Assembly: GCF_018129085.1 (NCBI RefSeq)
Contig: NZ_JAAGBB010000015.1
Span: forward strand, 84,130-148,129
Origin: Plastoroseomonas hellenica
GTDB lineage: Bacteria > Pseudomonadota > Alphaproteobacteria > Acetobacterales > Acetobacteraceae
Direction: 5' to 3'
DNA length: 64,000 bases
Shown: piece after piece, positions 23,778-32,928 of the stretch
Layout: each line of letters starts with the position of its first letter
How positions within the stretch are numbered: the stretch's first letter is position 1
The notes under the pieces: model-generated
Database searches by the model: none
The model's input: only the letters and a program-made list of their open reading frames with translations
Told to the model about the DNA's origin: nothing
Translations under genes and position numbers: made by a program

Positions 23778-24775
23778 TGGCCGCTGCCGCGATGCGCCCG
23801 CGCCTCGGCTTCCTCGGTGTCGGCTGGATCGGCCGGCACCGTATGCAGGCGATCCTGGAGACGGGCGCCGCCGACGCCGCGGCAATCCTCGATCCCTCCT
23901 CCGAAGCCGTTGAAGCGGCGTTGCGCCTCGCGCCCCGGGCGCGGCGGGTCGCAGATTTCAACGCACTGCTCGACCTGGATCTGGATGGCGTGGTGATCGC
24001 CTCGCCCAGTGCCGCGCATGCCGAGCAGTCCATCGCGGCGCTGCGGCGCGGCGCGGCGGTGTTCTGCCAGAAACCGCTCGGCCGCGACGCGGCCGAGGTC
24101 GGGGCGGTGCTGGATGCGGCGCGGCGCGCGGACCGGTTGCTCGGCGTCGACCTGTCCTACCGCTTCACCGCCGCCATGCGCTCCATCCGCGGCCTGGTCG
24201 AGGCGGGCGAGCTCGGCCGCATCTATGCGGTGGACCTCCTGTTCCACAATGCCTATGGGCCCGACAAGCCATGGTTCTACGATCCCGCTTTGTCGGGTGG
24301 CGGTTGCGTGATGGATCTCGGCGTGCATCTGGTGGATCTGGCGCTCTGGACCCTCGGCTTTCCGAAGGTCGTCGATGTGTCCGCGAGCCTGCTGGCCGGA
24401 GGCGCGCCGCTGGGGCCGCGGCCGGATCGGGTAGAGGACTATGCCAGCGCGATGATGACGCTGGCGGGCGGCGCGACGCTGCGCATGGCTTGTTCGTGGA
24501 AGCTGCAGGCGGGATGCGACGCGGTCATCTCCGCAGCCTTCCACGGTACCGAGGGCGGCGCCGCGTTGCGCAACATCGGTGGGTCCTTCTACGACTTCGT
24601 CGCAGAGCGCTATCGCGGCACCGCCAGCGAAACCCTGGTGACGCCGCCGGATGCCTGGGGGGGCAGGGCGGCGGCGGACTGGGCAACCCGCCTCGCCACC
24701 GGCGCCGGCTTCGATGCCGCCGCCGCGGAGCATCTGGCAGTGGCCCAGGTGCTGGACCGCATCTACGGGCGCTGA
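23777..24775 (+). CDS. Gfo/Idh/MocA family oxidoreductase
   Basis: A 332-residue sugar/cyclitol dehydrogenase family protein. The Rossmann motif GFLGVGWIG lies near residue 10. The family EKP motif appears as CQKPLGRD, with Lys kept and Glu replaced by Gln. The GGGCVMDLGVHLVDLALW segment holds the catalytic His/Asp region. It is translationally coupled to the preceding MDR gene. An inositol or amino-sugar derivative is a plausible substrate, given the inositol-phosphate synthase cluster downstream, but this is inference. Confidence 0.88.
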   Translation: MAAAAMRPRLGFLGVGWIGRHRMQAILETGAADAAAILDPSSEAVEAALRLAPRARRVADFNALLDLDLDGVVIASPSAAHAEQSIAALRRGAAVFCQKPLGRDAAEVGAVLDAARRADRLLGVDLSYRFTAAMRSIRGLVEAGELGRIYAVDLLFHNAYGPDKPWFYDPALSGGGCVMDLGVHLVDLALWTLGFPKVVDVSASLLAGGAPLGPRPDRVEDYASAMMTLAGGATLRMACSWKLQAGCDAVISAAFHGTEGGAALRNIGGSFYDFVAERYRGTASETLVTPPDAWGGRAAADWATRLATGAGFDAAAAEHLAVAQVLDRIYGR

Positions 24776-24819
24776 GCCGCGCCTCAGGCGATCGATGCTA
24801 ATCTTGTGGGGGAGTTGAA

Positions 24820-25383
24820 TTGGCCGAAATCCTGTCCACCGAAGTGGCTTACAGCCGCTGGTCGACGATGATACTCGCGACGATCCGCCTACCCGACGGG
24901 CAAGTGACGAAGCGCGACATCGAGGACCACGGCGAGGCGGCGATGGTGCTCCCCTATGATCCGGAGCGCCGCGTTGCGCTGGTGATCCGCCAATTCCGCA
25001 CGCCCGTCCATTTTGTCACGGGTGAGGGCATGGTGCTGGAAGCCACTGCCGGGCGCCTGGACGGGGAGGAACCGGAGGCCTGCGCACGGCGCGAGGCCAT
25101 GGAAGAGGCGGGCGTGCGGCTCGCAATCCTGGAGCCGGTGGCATGCACCTGGTCGATGCCGGCACTTTCGACGGAGCGCATTTCCCTGTTCCTTGCTCCA
25201 TACGCGGCCGCGGACCGCATGGCAGAAGGTGGCGGCCTCGCCGAGGAGCATGAGGAGATCTCCGTGGCCGAGATGCCGTTGCAGCAGCTTGCCGCAATGG
25301 CCGATGCGGGCACACCGATGGACCTTAAGCTTTTCGCGCTGATACAGACGCTGCGAATACGGCGGCCACAGCTTTTTGCCTGA
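24820..25383 (+). CDS. NudK-like Nudix hydrolase
   Basis: A 187-residue Nudix hydrolase. The Nudix box is ATAGRLDGEEPEACARREAM followed by EEAG, one residue shorter in its loop than the standard box. This form is shared with E. coli NudK (GDP-mannose pyrophosphatase). The N-terminal part has the antiparallel beta segment typical of the ADP-ribose/GDP-sugar group. The start is a TTG at 24820 after GGGGGAG. It would hydrolyse a nucleotide sugar or ADP-ribose, fitting the neighbouring nucleotide-sugar genes. A short palindrome follows the stop. Confidence 0.8.
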   Translation: MAEILSTEVAYSRWSTMILATIRLPDGQVTKRDIEDHGEAAMVLPYDPERRVALVIRQFRTPVHFVTGEGMVLEATAGRLDGEEPEACARREAMEEAGVRLAILEPVACTWSMPALSTERISLFLAPYAAADRMAEGGGLAEEHEEISVAEMPLQQLAAMADAGTPMDLKLFALIQTLRIRRPQLFA

Positions 25384-25391
25384 AGCATGAT

Positions 25392-25406
25392 CGCGCAATT
25401 TGCGCG
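25392..25406. terminator. Palindrome between convergent genes
   Basis: CGCGCAA-T-TTGCGCG is a perfect 7-bp inverted repeat lying between the convergent Nudix and decarboxylase genes. It could contribute to transcript ending on either strand, but the loop is too short for a standard hairpin and there is no U-tract. Confidence 0.3.
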
Positions 25407-25447
25407 TTCGGTTGGCCCACCTCGGCGGCTGAAGGCCCAGCCACGCC

Positions 25448-26476
25448 TCAGGCCAGGCGCAGGCTCGCACTATCCGGCGCCGGCGCCGCTGGCATCGGAA
25501 GTGTGAGGTCCTTCTCCGCGGCGAACCAGCGGATCGTCGCGGGCAGGCCGGTTTCGAGGGCGATGCGCGGCGACCAATTCAGCAATTGCTGGGCGCGGGT
25601 GATATCCGGCCGCCGGCGACGAGGATCGTCCTGCGGCAGCGTCTGGTTGGTCACGCGCGACGAAGAACCGGTCAGCGCCAACACGCGCGCCACCAGGTCG
25701 AGGACCCGGATCTCGGACGGATTGCCGAGATTGACGGCGCCCGGCGGCTCCTTCTCCAACGCCATCAGCCGCACCAAGCCATCCACCAGATCATCGACGT
25801 AGCAGAAGGAACGCGTCTGGCTGCCATCGCCGTAGATGGTGATGTCGTCGCCGGCGAGCGCCTGGCTGATGACGTTGGACACCACGCGCCCGTCATCGGC
25901 GCGCATGCGCGGACCATAGGTGTTGAAGATGCGCGCGACCCGGACCTGGGCCCGGCCGGCACGGCCGAAATCGAAGGCGAGCGTCTCCGCAGCACGCTTG
26001 CCTTCGTCGTAGCAGGCGCGGGGGCCCGTCGGGTTGACATTGCCCCAATAGTCCTCCTGCTGCGGATGGACATCGGGGTCGCCATAGATCTCGCTGGTCG
26101 ACGCCAGCAGGAAACGCGCGCCGGCATCCTCGGCAAGGCGCAGCAGGTTCCGCGTGCCGAGGACGTTGGTGAGCATCGTGTGCTCCGGATCGGCCTGGTA
26201 ATGGGGCGGCGATGCCGCGCAGGCCAGGTTGAAGATGGCGCCACCGCGCAGCCGGGACGGTGTGAGATGCGCAGTGAGCGGCTCACTGATATCCGCCTTG
26301 ATGAAGTCAAAGCGAGGTTCGCGCTCGAGGTGGCGAAGATTCTGAAGCCGGCCGGTCAGGAGATTGTCGATACAAAGAACCTCGGCGCCCTCGGAGAGCA
26401 GCAGGTCACAGAGATGCGACCCGAGGAAGCCGGCACCACCGGGCACAACATAGCGCTTGACCTTGCCGTTCTTCAC
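25448..26476 (-). CDS. UDP-glucuronate decarboxylase (UDP-xylose synthase) type epimerase
   Basis: A 342-residue extended SDR. The motifs NLACAASPPHYQADP, ASTSEIYGDPDVHPQQEDYW and ACYDEGKR (Tyr/Lys catalytic pair) are diagnostic of UDP-glucuronic acid decarboxylase, which makes UDP-xylose. The cofactor loop reads VPGGAGFLG, where a Thr is normally found before GG. It is the last gene of a five-gene leftward operon whose members all overlap by 4 bp. It probably supplies UDP-xylose to the local glycosyltransferases. Confidence 0.88.
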   Translation of the reverse strand: MKNGKVKRYVVPGGAGFLGSHLCDLLLSEGAEVLCIDNLLTGRLQNLRHLEREPRFDFIKADISEPLTAHLTPSRLRGGAIFNLACAASPPHYQADPEHTMLTNVLGTRNLLRLAEDAGARFLLASTSEIYGDPDVHPQQEDYWGNVNPTGPRACYDEGKRAAETLAFDFGRAGRAQVRVARIFNTYGPRMRADDGRVVSNVISQALAGDDITIYGDGSQTRSFCYVDDLVDGLVRLMALEKEPPGAVNLGNPSEIRVLDLVARVLALTGSSSRVTNQTLPQDDPRRRRPDITRAQQLLNWSPRIALETGLPATIRWFAAEKDLTLPMPAAPAPDSASLRLA

Positions 26477-27618
26477 GTTGGCACCTGCATGCTGAGGGTC
26501 TGTCCGGCATCGCGCGGCGCGCCCGCGAAGGCGCCGGCGCGGCCTGCGATGGCCTGGCGGAGATGGCTCTCCAGCTCGGCTGCCCGCCGCGCGGCGGTGT
26601 GATCGCGCAGGACATGCGCTCGCGCCGCCTGTCCGATGGCACGCCGTCGCGCCTCGGGAAGCTGTCGCAGGATGTCGAGGACATCGTCCGGGTTCTGCGC
26701 CAGCAGGATCTCGCTGCCCGGCGTCAGGATGGTGTCAACGCCGTCCCAGATGTCGGAGATGATCGCGGTACCGCAGGCACCGGCTTCGAAGAGACGCACG
26801 CTCGGGCTGTAGCCATGTTGCACCATGGCGGCGCGCGTGACGTTCAGGGTGAAGCGGCTCCGCGTATAGAAGACGGCGTGCTCCGCCGGCGGGAGGTGGT
26901 CGATGCGCTGCACATTCGCAGGCCACCGGATTTCGCCGGGGTACTGCGGACCAGCGACGACGAACCGCAGATCGGGCGCCCGCCGCGCCGGCTCCAGCAA
27001 CAGCCGCTCCAGCGCCGGCTGCCGATCCGGACTATAGGTGCCGAGGTAGCTGAGGTCCCAGCGCGGCGCCCGCTCGATCGGGCGATAGGCCTCCGCATCC
27101 GCCGAGCAATAAAGTTGGCGCGCCGCCCTGGCATGGTAGCGGCGCTCCAGCAGATCGAGCGTCGGGCCGCCGGTGAAGGAGAGATAGAGGTCGTAGCCCG
27201 GGATCTGCCGCGCCGCGATGTAGGCCACCTCCCCGCGCTCGAGCCCGGAGAGGGTGACCGGCGTGTCGATGTCGTAGAAGGCCGTGACTCCCCTGGCCAT
27301 CTTCAGCACCAGATCGCCGACCGCGACGCCGTCCGGCACATAGGAGCCGAGGATGACCGCATCCGCATCCGCGATCGCGCCGCCCCACACCTGCAGGCCC
27401 ATGAGGTCGTCGTAGAAGGCGAGCGTGCAGAACCCGGGAGCCTCCAGGTCGCGATGACGCGCGTACCAGGGGGTATCGCGTTCCAGGAACAACACCTCGT
27501 GCCCCCGCGCAGCGAAGGCGCGGAGCAGGGCGCGGTAGGTGGTCGCGTGGCCATTCCCCCAGGAGGAGGACAGGCTGAGGCCGAGCACGACGATACGGAG
27601 CGGCGGAGCGGCGCTCAT
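26473..27618 (-). CDS. CgeB-type glycosyltransferase (A)
   Basis: A 381-residue protein of the CgeB/DUF3880 plus glycosyltransferase-1-like family, with GT-B architecture. The N-terminal motif GLSLSSSWGNGHATTYRALL contacts substrate in this family, and the C-terminal half has SPSVRLFEAGACGTAIISD, the usual donor-binding region. It is cytoplasmic, with no signal. Its closest relative in the window is the protein at 37344-38429. It overlaps both neighbours by 4 bp. Acceptor and donor are unknown. Confidence 0.85.
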   Translation of the reverse strand: MSAAPPLRIVVLGLSLSSSWGNGHATTYRALLRAFAARGHEVLFLERDTPWYARHRDLEAPGFCTLAFYDDLMGLQVWGGAIADADAVILGSYVPDGVAVGDLVLKMARGVTAFYDIDTPVTLSGLERGEVAYIAARQIPGYDLYLSFTGGPTLDLLERRYHARAARQLYCSADAEAYRPIERAPRWDLSYLGTYSPDRQPALERLLLEPARRAPDLRFVVAGPQYPGEIRWPANVQRIDHLPPAEHAVFYTRSRFTLNVTRAAMVQHGYSPSVRLFEAGACGTAIISDIWDGVDTILTPGSEILLAQNPDDVLDILRQLPEARRRAIGQAARAHVLRDHTAARRAAELESHLRQAIAGRAGAFAGAPRDAGQTLSMQVPT

Positions 27619-28706
27619 GCCGGTACGCTCCGGGCCCGCGCCCTCTCCCGGCGGAGAATGGCGTCGACCTCGACGCCGCGATGGGCATAGGTGTGTCCCG
27701 CCAGAATGCGCGCCTGGGCTGCGGCACCGATCGCCTTCGCGCGCTCGGGCGTCAGTGCCGCGAGTTGCTGCGCCACGTCGCGGCCGTCGCGCGCGACCAG
27801 CACCTCTTCTCCCTCCTTCAGGAAGAGCTCGAGCCCGGTCCAGGCATCGGTGATCAGGCAGGCGCCGGCGCCCGCCGCTTCGAAGACCCGCGTCGCCGGC
27901 GAATAGCCGACGGCCGCCATGCTGTCGCGGGCGATGTTCAGGACGGCAAGGGCCGTCACATTGAACGCGTTGTGGTCGCGCGTATAGACATGGCCGAGCG
28001 ACCGCACGTTCGGCGGCATCGGCCGCGTGTCCCAACCATTGCCGCCGATCAGGAACTGGCGTTCCGGCAGGAGCGCCGCGGCTTGCAGGAAGAAGGCGTC
28101 CACCCGCGCTTCCCGGTCGGGCAGACGGTTGCCCAGGAAGGCGAGATCGGCGGCGAAACGCGGATCGGGTGGAACCGGGTGATGGGTTTCCGGATCGAGC
28201 GCGTTGTAGATCGGAATGCAGCACCGCGCGCCGAAGCTTTCATAGGCGCGCACGACGGGGGGCCCGCCACCATAGGTCAGCACCAGGTCCAGCCCCGGCA
28301 GGGCCCGGCGCATCGGATGATCCGGGGCGGCGGCGATGTCCGCGAGGGTCGCGGGAGCGTCGACATCCCAGAAGATGCGGATCGCCTCCGGACGCGCGGC
28401 CATCATCACGCCTTCCAGCAGGTCTTCGTCGAAGACGCCAACACCACTCGTCTTCACGACCACATCGGCCTGAGCGGCTTCCGCAATCGCAGCATGCAGT
28501 GCTGCCTCCGTCGCCTCATAGACCCGGACCTCCGCCCAGGCAGGGGGTTCGATATCGCGATGCTGCTGCCTGTTATAGGCGTCGGGCTCGAAGAAGGTGA
28601 TCGTGTAGCCCCGCGACGCCAGGTCGCGCAGGAGGCCGCGGTAATAGGTGGCGGCCCCATTCCAATAGGAGGACAGGAGGCTCGATCCGTAGAACGCGAT
28701 CCTCAT
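27615..28706 (-). CDS. CgeB-type glycosyltransferase (B)
   Basis: A 363-residue GT-B-like protein. The N-terminus, IAFYGSSLLSSYWNGAATYY, and the C-terminal SPATRVFEAAGAGACLITD motif are typical of CgeB-type transferases. It differs from copy A across most of its length, so it probably has a different donor or acceptor. It is coupled by 4-bp overlaps to the phosphatase gene upstream and copy A downstream. The start at 28706 is the only Met placing the first beta strand at the N-terminus. Confidence 0.85.
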   Translation of the reverse strand: MRIAFYGSSLLSSYWNGAATYYRGLLRDLASRGYTITFFEPDAYNRQQHRDIEPPAWAEVRVYEATEAALHAAIAEAAQADVVVKTSGVGVFDEDLLEGVMMAARPEAIRIFWDVDAPATLADIAAAPDHPMRRALPGLDLVLTYGGGPPVVRAYESFGARCCIPIYNALDPETHHPVPPDPRFAADLAFLGNRLPDREARVDAFFLQAAALLPERQFLIGGNGWDTRPMPPNVRSLGHVYTRDHNAFNVTALAVLNIARDSMAAVGYSPATRVFEAAGAGACLITDAWTGLELFLKEGEEVLVARDGRDVAQQLAALTPERAKAIGAAAQARILAGHTYAHRGVEVDAILRRERARARSVPA

Positions 28707-29308
28707 GCCGCCACCTCGTTCATCGTCAGCACCTTGCCGCCGCCCGGCCACAGCACGACGGAGCTCATCGAGCCCGGAGCTATTTCGAAGCGCGTATAGG
28801 CGTCGAGCGGCATCGAGAGACAGCTCATCAGGGCGGCCTTGATCACGTCGCCATGGCTGACCAGCGCCACTCGGCCTTGGGGATGGGCATCGCGGATACG
28901 CCCGATCGCCGCGACGACGCGCCGCTGCACTTCCGCCATCGTCTCGCCGGCGGGGGCACGCGTGACGGCGCGCTCCGCGTTCCAACGGGCCCAGAGTGGG
29001 TCATCACGCAGAGCCGTGAAGCTGCGGCCGGCCCAGTCCCCGAAGTCGATCTCGGTGAGCCCGTCATCGATGGCAACCGGAAGCCCCAGCCGGCCGGCGA
29101 TGATGCCGGCCGTTTCCCGGGCACGCTCGACCGGGCTGCTGTAGATGGCCTGGAGCGACTCTTCCGCCAGCCGCTCGGCAAGGCTCTGCGCCTGGCGCCT
29201 GCCGGACTGGCTCAGGCAGATCCCGGAGTCGCGCCCGCAGAGCACCTGGTCCAGGGCATCATGGGCGGCGTGCCGCAGGAGGAGGATGGTGGTGACCTCG
29301 GTCGTCAT
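28703..29308 (-). CDS. Histidine phosphatase family protein
   Basis: A 201-residue histidine phosphatase. The phospho-acceptor motif is LLRHAAHD (RHG is usual; here RHA). The fold also shows [23 protein letters not shown] and the second catalytic His in LVSHGDV. It resembles the cobalamin/phosphoglycerate-mutase-like group. Position between inositol-phosphate synthase and glycosyltransferases suggests dephosphorylation of inositol phosphate or a phosphorylated glycan intermediate. This is contextual inference. Confidence 0.85.
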   Translation of the reverse strand: MTTEVTTILLLRHAAHDALDQVLCGRDSGICLSQSGRRQAQSLAERLAEESLQAIYSSPVERARETAGIIAGRLGLPVAIDDGLTEIDFGDWAGRSFTALRDDPLWARWNAERAVTRAPAGETMAEVQRRVVAAIGRIRDAHPQGRVALVSHGDVIKAALMSCLSMPLDAYTRFEIAPGSMSSVVLWPGGGKVLTMNEVAA

Positions 29309-30390
29309 CCCGGATGTCCGTCCGCGATGAAGGCCTGCAGGCGGCGCCGCGCCTCATGGTCGCGGTACTGCTCGGGCGGCGACTTCATGAAGTAGCCGGA
29401 TGGTGCCGACAGCGCGCCGGCGATGCCGCGATCGAGGGCGAGCTTGGCGCAGCGCACCGCATCGATGACGACACCCGCCGAATTGGGCGAATCCCAGACT
29501 TCGAGCTTCAGCTCCACATTGATCGGCAGCCCGCCGAAGCCGGTACCTTCCAGCCGGATATGCGCCCACTTCCGGTCGGTCAGCCAAGGCACGTGATCGC
29601 TCGGCCCGATATGGACGTCCTGCGCGGCTGGGGGAATGTCGTACTGGCTGGTCACCGCGCGGGTCTTGGAGATCTTCTTCGACTCGAGCCGATCACGCTC
29701 CAGCATGTTGAGGAAATCGGTATTGCCGCCGAAGTTGAGCTGGTAGGTGCGATCGAGCCGCACGCCGCGGTCGCGATAGAGATTGGCCAGGGTGCGATGG
29801 ATGATGGTGGCGCCGACCTGGCTCTTGATGTCGTCGCCGATGATCGGCAGGCCCCGCTGCTCGAAGCGGCGCCGCCAGGTGGGATCGGATGCGATGAAGA
29901 CCGGGATGCAGTTGACGAAGGCGCAGCCGGCGTTCAGCGCCTGCTCGGCATACCATTCGGTCGCGTGCTGGGATCCGACCGGCAGATAGGAGACCAGGAC
30001 CTCGGTGCCGGACCGGGCCAGCACGTCCGCCACATCGGCCTCAGGCCCATCATCCTCCTCGATCCAGTCGCGGAGATAGTGGCCGATGCCGTCGAGCGTC
30101 TTGCCGCGCTGAACGACCACGCCCGTTTCCGGCACCTCGGCGAAGCGCGCGGTGTTGTTGGGGGGCGCGAAGATGGCCTCCGCCACATCGCGGCCGACCT
30201 TTGCCGCATTTACATCGAAGGCGGCGGAGAGCGTGACGTCGCGTACGTGATAGCCGCCGAGCTCGACGCTCATCAGGCCCGGCACCGGCTCATTCGCGGG
30301 GGCATCCCGGTAGTAGGTCAGCCCTTGCACGAAGGAGGATGCGCAGTTGCCGACGCCAACGATACCCACCCGCAGGGCAGGCCGGCTCAT
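29305..30390 (-). CDS. ino1: Inositol-3-phosphate synthase
   Basis: A 361-residue protein with the Rossmann start [17 protein letters not shown] and hallmark segments [39 protein letters not shown] and SKTRAVTS of bacterial/actinobacterial-type myo-inositol-1-phosphate synthases. It converts glucose-6-phosphate to inositol-3-phosphate with internal NAD recycling. It is the first gene of the leftward operon and overlaps the phosphatase gene by 4 bp. Its presence implies that inositol is a building block of the cluster's product. Confidence 0.93.
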   Translation of the reverse strand: MSRPALRVGIVGVGNCASSFVQGLTYYRDAPANEPVPGLMSVELGGYHVRDVTLSAAFDVNAAKVGRDVAEAIFAPPNNTARFAEVPETGVVVQRGKTLDGIGHYLRDWIEEDDGPEADVADVLARSGTEVLVSYLPVGSQHATEWYAEQALNAGCAFVNCIPVFIASDPTWRRRFEQRGLPIIGDDIKSQVGATIIHRTLANLYRDRGVRLDRTYQLNFGGNTDFLNMLERDRLESKKISKTRAVTSQYDIPPAAQDVHIGPSDHVPWLTDRKWAHIRLEGTGFGGLPINVELKLEVWDSPNSAGVVIDAVRCAKLALDRGIAGALSAPSGYFMKSPPEQYRDHEARRRLQAFIADGHPG

Positions 30391-30727
30391 GATCCGCGCG
30401 CCTCGGCCAGCATCGTCGTTCGGGGAGCCGGAGCGGAGAGCTTGCGCATGATGTCGACGATCAAGGTCCACTCTCCGCTGCTCGTTGGCTGGCGATCGAT
30501 GCGCACCTTCGGGTCCACCGATCTCGAAAGCGGGAACGTTCATTCCTCGTAGGCGGCTGCACGGAATTGCCATGATTCGCCACAACTCAATGTGAGTGCG
30601 ACTTTTTCGCGTTCGAACGTTGATGCCCTGGACAGCCGCCGGCGCCGCGGCGGGCATCGGCACGGCACGCGCCTGCCGTCGCGGCCGGTTGGCCTGCCCT
30701 GTCGATTGTTCGAAGGGGAGACCTGGC
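30391..30727. promoter_or_regulatory. Divergent promoter region of the glycan locus
   Basis: This 337-base gap separates ino1 (leftward) from the first epimerase (rightward) and must carry both promoters. It is less GC-rich around 30570-30620 (CACAACTCAATGTGAGTGCG then CTTTTTCG). The palindromes GAACGTTC (near 30535) and CGTTCGAACG (near 30609) could be operators. No EcfG-type motif or clear -35/-10 pair was found. Confidence 0.45.
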
Positions 30728-31843
30728 GTGACGGACACCATCCTGATCACCGGCGGCGCCGGCTTCATCGGCCGCCACCTCGCGCATGCCCTGCTCAAGA
30801 AAGGCCATCATGTGCGCGTGCTCGACAGCTTCATCGCGCAGGTGCACGGCGACCGCGGACAGGACGGCCTGGACCCGGATGTCGAAGTGATCCGGGGCGA
30901 TGTGCGGGACGGCGATCTGGTGCGACAGGCGCTCGCTGGGGTCGACAGGGTGGTGCACCTCGCCGCCGAGGTCGGCGTCGGGCAGAGCATGTATGCGGTG
31001 GACCAGTATGTCTCCGTCAACGATCACGGCACCGCGGTACTGTTCCAGCAGCTCATCGCCAAGCCGGTGCGGCGCGTCGTGGTCGCATCCTCCATGAGCA
31101 TCTATGGCGAAGGCCTCTACCGCGACGCCGATGGCGCGCTGATCGAGGACGCGGTCCGGCAGCCGCGTAGCGGCGCCGGCGCGTCCTGGGATCCGCTGGA
31201 CGCGCAGCGACGGCCGCTGGTGCCGCTGCCGACGCCGGAGTGGAAGCGGCCGAACCTCGCCTCGGTCTATGCCATCACGAAATTCACGCAGGAGCGGCTG
31301 ACGCTGACCCTGGCGCCGGCCTATGGCATGGAGGGCGCCGCGCTCAGGCTATGGAATGTGTATGGTCCGGGCCAGGCGCTTTCCAACCCCTATACGGGCG
31401 TGCTGGCCATCTTCGCGGCGCGGCTGCATGGCGGGCAGCCGCCGCTGATCTTCGAGGATGGCCTGCAACGCCGCGACTTCGTGCATGTGGAGGATGTCGC
31501 GCGGGCCTTCATGCTCGCGCTGGAGCATCCGAAGGCGTCGGGCGAGGTCTTCAACATCGCAAGCGGCGTCGATCGCACGGTGCAGGAGGTCGCCGCCGAT
31601 CTGGCGCGGGCCATGGCGCGCCCGGGTATTGCACCACTCATCACCGGCAAGGCCCGCACCGGCGATATCCGGCACAATATCGCCGATATCACCAAGGCCC
31701 GGACGGCGTTGGGCTATGCCGCGCAACGCCTGGACTTCACCGCCGATCTTGCGGAACTCGCGGAATGGGTGGCGCGCCAGCAGGTGAAGGATCGTGTCGG
31801 CCAGGCCCGAAGCGAGCTGGAAGCGCGGGGGCTGGTCGCATGA
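30728..31843 (+). CDS. NAD-dependent nucleotide-sugar epimerase/dehydratase
   Basis: A 371-residue extended SDR. The cofactor motif [14 protein letters not shown] is followed by [14 protein letters not shown], catalytic SSMSIYGEG and YAITKFTQE (Tyr-x3-Lys), and [16 protein letters not shown]. The closest general type is a UDP-glucose 4-epimerase/dTDP-glucose-dehydratase-like enzyme; exact specificity cannot be set. The start is a GTG at 30728 preceded by GAAGGGGAG. It is the first gene of rightward unit I and overlaps the next by 4 bp. Confidence 0.85.
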   Translation: MTDTILITGGAGFIGRHLAHALLKKGHHVRVLDSFIAQVHGDRGQDGLDPDVEVIRGDVRDGDLVRQALAGVDRVVHLAAEVGVGQSMYAVDQYVSVNDHGTAVLFQQLIAKPVRRVVVASSMSIYGEGLYRDADGALIEDAVRQPRSGAGASWDPLDAQRRPLVPLPTPEWKRPNLASVYAITKFTQERLTLTLAPAYGMEGAALRLWNVYGPGQALSNPYTGVLAIFAARLHGGQPPLIFEDGLQRRDFVHVEDVARAFMLALEHPKASGEVFNIASGVDRTVQEVAADLARAMARPGIAPLITGKARTGDIRHNIADITKARTALGYAAQRLDFTADLAELAEWVARQQVKDRVGQARSELEARGLVA

Positions 31844-32928
31844 ACGGCCTCGCGGCGCCACCCCTCGCCGGGGCGCGGCCGGTCCTGGTCACCGGCGGTG
31901 CCGGCTTCATCGGCTCCAACCTCGCCGACCGGCTCGCGCAGGAAGGCCACCACGTCCTCATCTATGATGCGCTGCTGCGGCCGGGGGTGGAGGCCAATCT
32001 GGATTGGCTGAAGCAACGCCATCCGCGGCACATCGCCGCCAGCATCGCCGATATCCGGGACGCCAGCGCGCTGGCAGCCGCAGTGGCCGAGGCGCAGGCG
32101 GTCTTCCATCTGGCGGCGCAGGTCGCGGTCACCACCAGCCTTTCGGATCCGCGCCTGGATTTCGAGGTCAACCTCGGCGGCAGCTTCAACCTGCTGGACG
32201 CGCTGCGCCGGCGCGGCGCGCCGGTGCCGCTCATCTTCGCCAGCACCAACAAGGTCTACGGCGACCTCGCCGACATCGCGCTGGAATGCGTCGGCGACGC
32301 CTATCTGCCGAAGGATCCCGCGCTCCGCGCCACCGGCATCGGAGAGGAGCGCCCGCTCGATTTCCACACGCCCTATGGCTGCTCGAAAGGTGCGGCCGAT
32401 CAGTATGTGCTGGATTTCGGCCGCGCCTATGGCTTCCCGACAACGGTGCTGCGCATGAGCTGCATCTACGGCCCACGGCAGATGGGGACCGAGGACCAGG
32501 GCTGGGTGGCGCATTTCCTGATCCGTGCCCTGCGCGGGGAGCCGATCAGCATCTATGGCGACGGCTGCCAGGTGCGCGATGTGCTGGACGTGCACGACGC
32601 GGTGTCCGCCTATCTGGAGGCTTGGCGCCGTATCGACCAGGTGCGTGGCCGCAGCTTCAACCTCGGCGGCGGTCCCACGAATGCCATCAGCCTGCGCCAG
32701 CTCGTGGCGCATATGGGGACGCTCGTCGACCATCCGGTGGAGACCCGCCACGGGGACTGGCGTGCGGGCGACCAGCGCTACTACGTCTCCGATACCCGGA
32801 GCGTAAGGGCGGCGCTCGGTCTGCCGGCACCGCGGCCATGGCGTGAGGGCGTATCGGCGCTCGCCGAATGGCTGCGCGGGCAGGCCAGCAAAGCGGCGGC
32901 AGCGAGGATGGAGGCCGCGGTCCCGTGA
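31840..32928 (+). CDS. CDP-paratose 2-epimerase-like epimerase
   Basis: A 362-residue extended SDR. Motifs [54 protein letters not shown] and RMSCIYGPRQMGTEDQGW are characteristic of the CDP-paratose 2-epimerase (tyvelose epimerase) family. In O-antigen loci this enzyme acts on a 3,6-dideoxyhexose; here no dideoxyhexose genes are nearby, so the substrate may be another nucleotide sugar. It overlaps both neighbours by 4 bp. Confidence 0.85.
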   Translation: MNGLAAPPLAGARPVLVTGGAGFIGSNLADRLAQEGHHVLIYDALLRPGVEANLDWLKQRHPRHIAASIADIRDASALAAAVAEAQAVFHLAAQVAVTTSLSDPRLDFEVNLGGSFNLLDALRRRGAPVPLIFASTNKVYGDLADIALECVGDAYLPKDPALRATGIGEERPLDFHTPYGCSKGAADQYVLDFGRAYGFPTTVLRMSCIYGPRQMGTEDQGWVAHFLIRALRGEPISIYGDGCQVRDVLDVHDAVSAYLEAWRRIDQVRGRSFNLGGGPTNAISLRQLVAHMGTLVDHPVETRHGDWRAGDQRYYVSDTRSVRAALGLPAPRPWREGVSALAEWLRGQASKAAAARMEAAVP

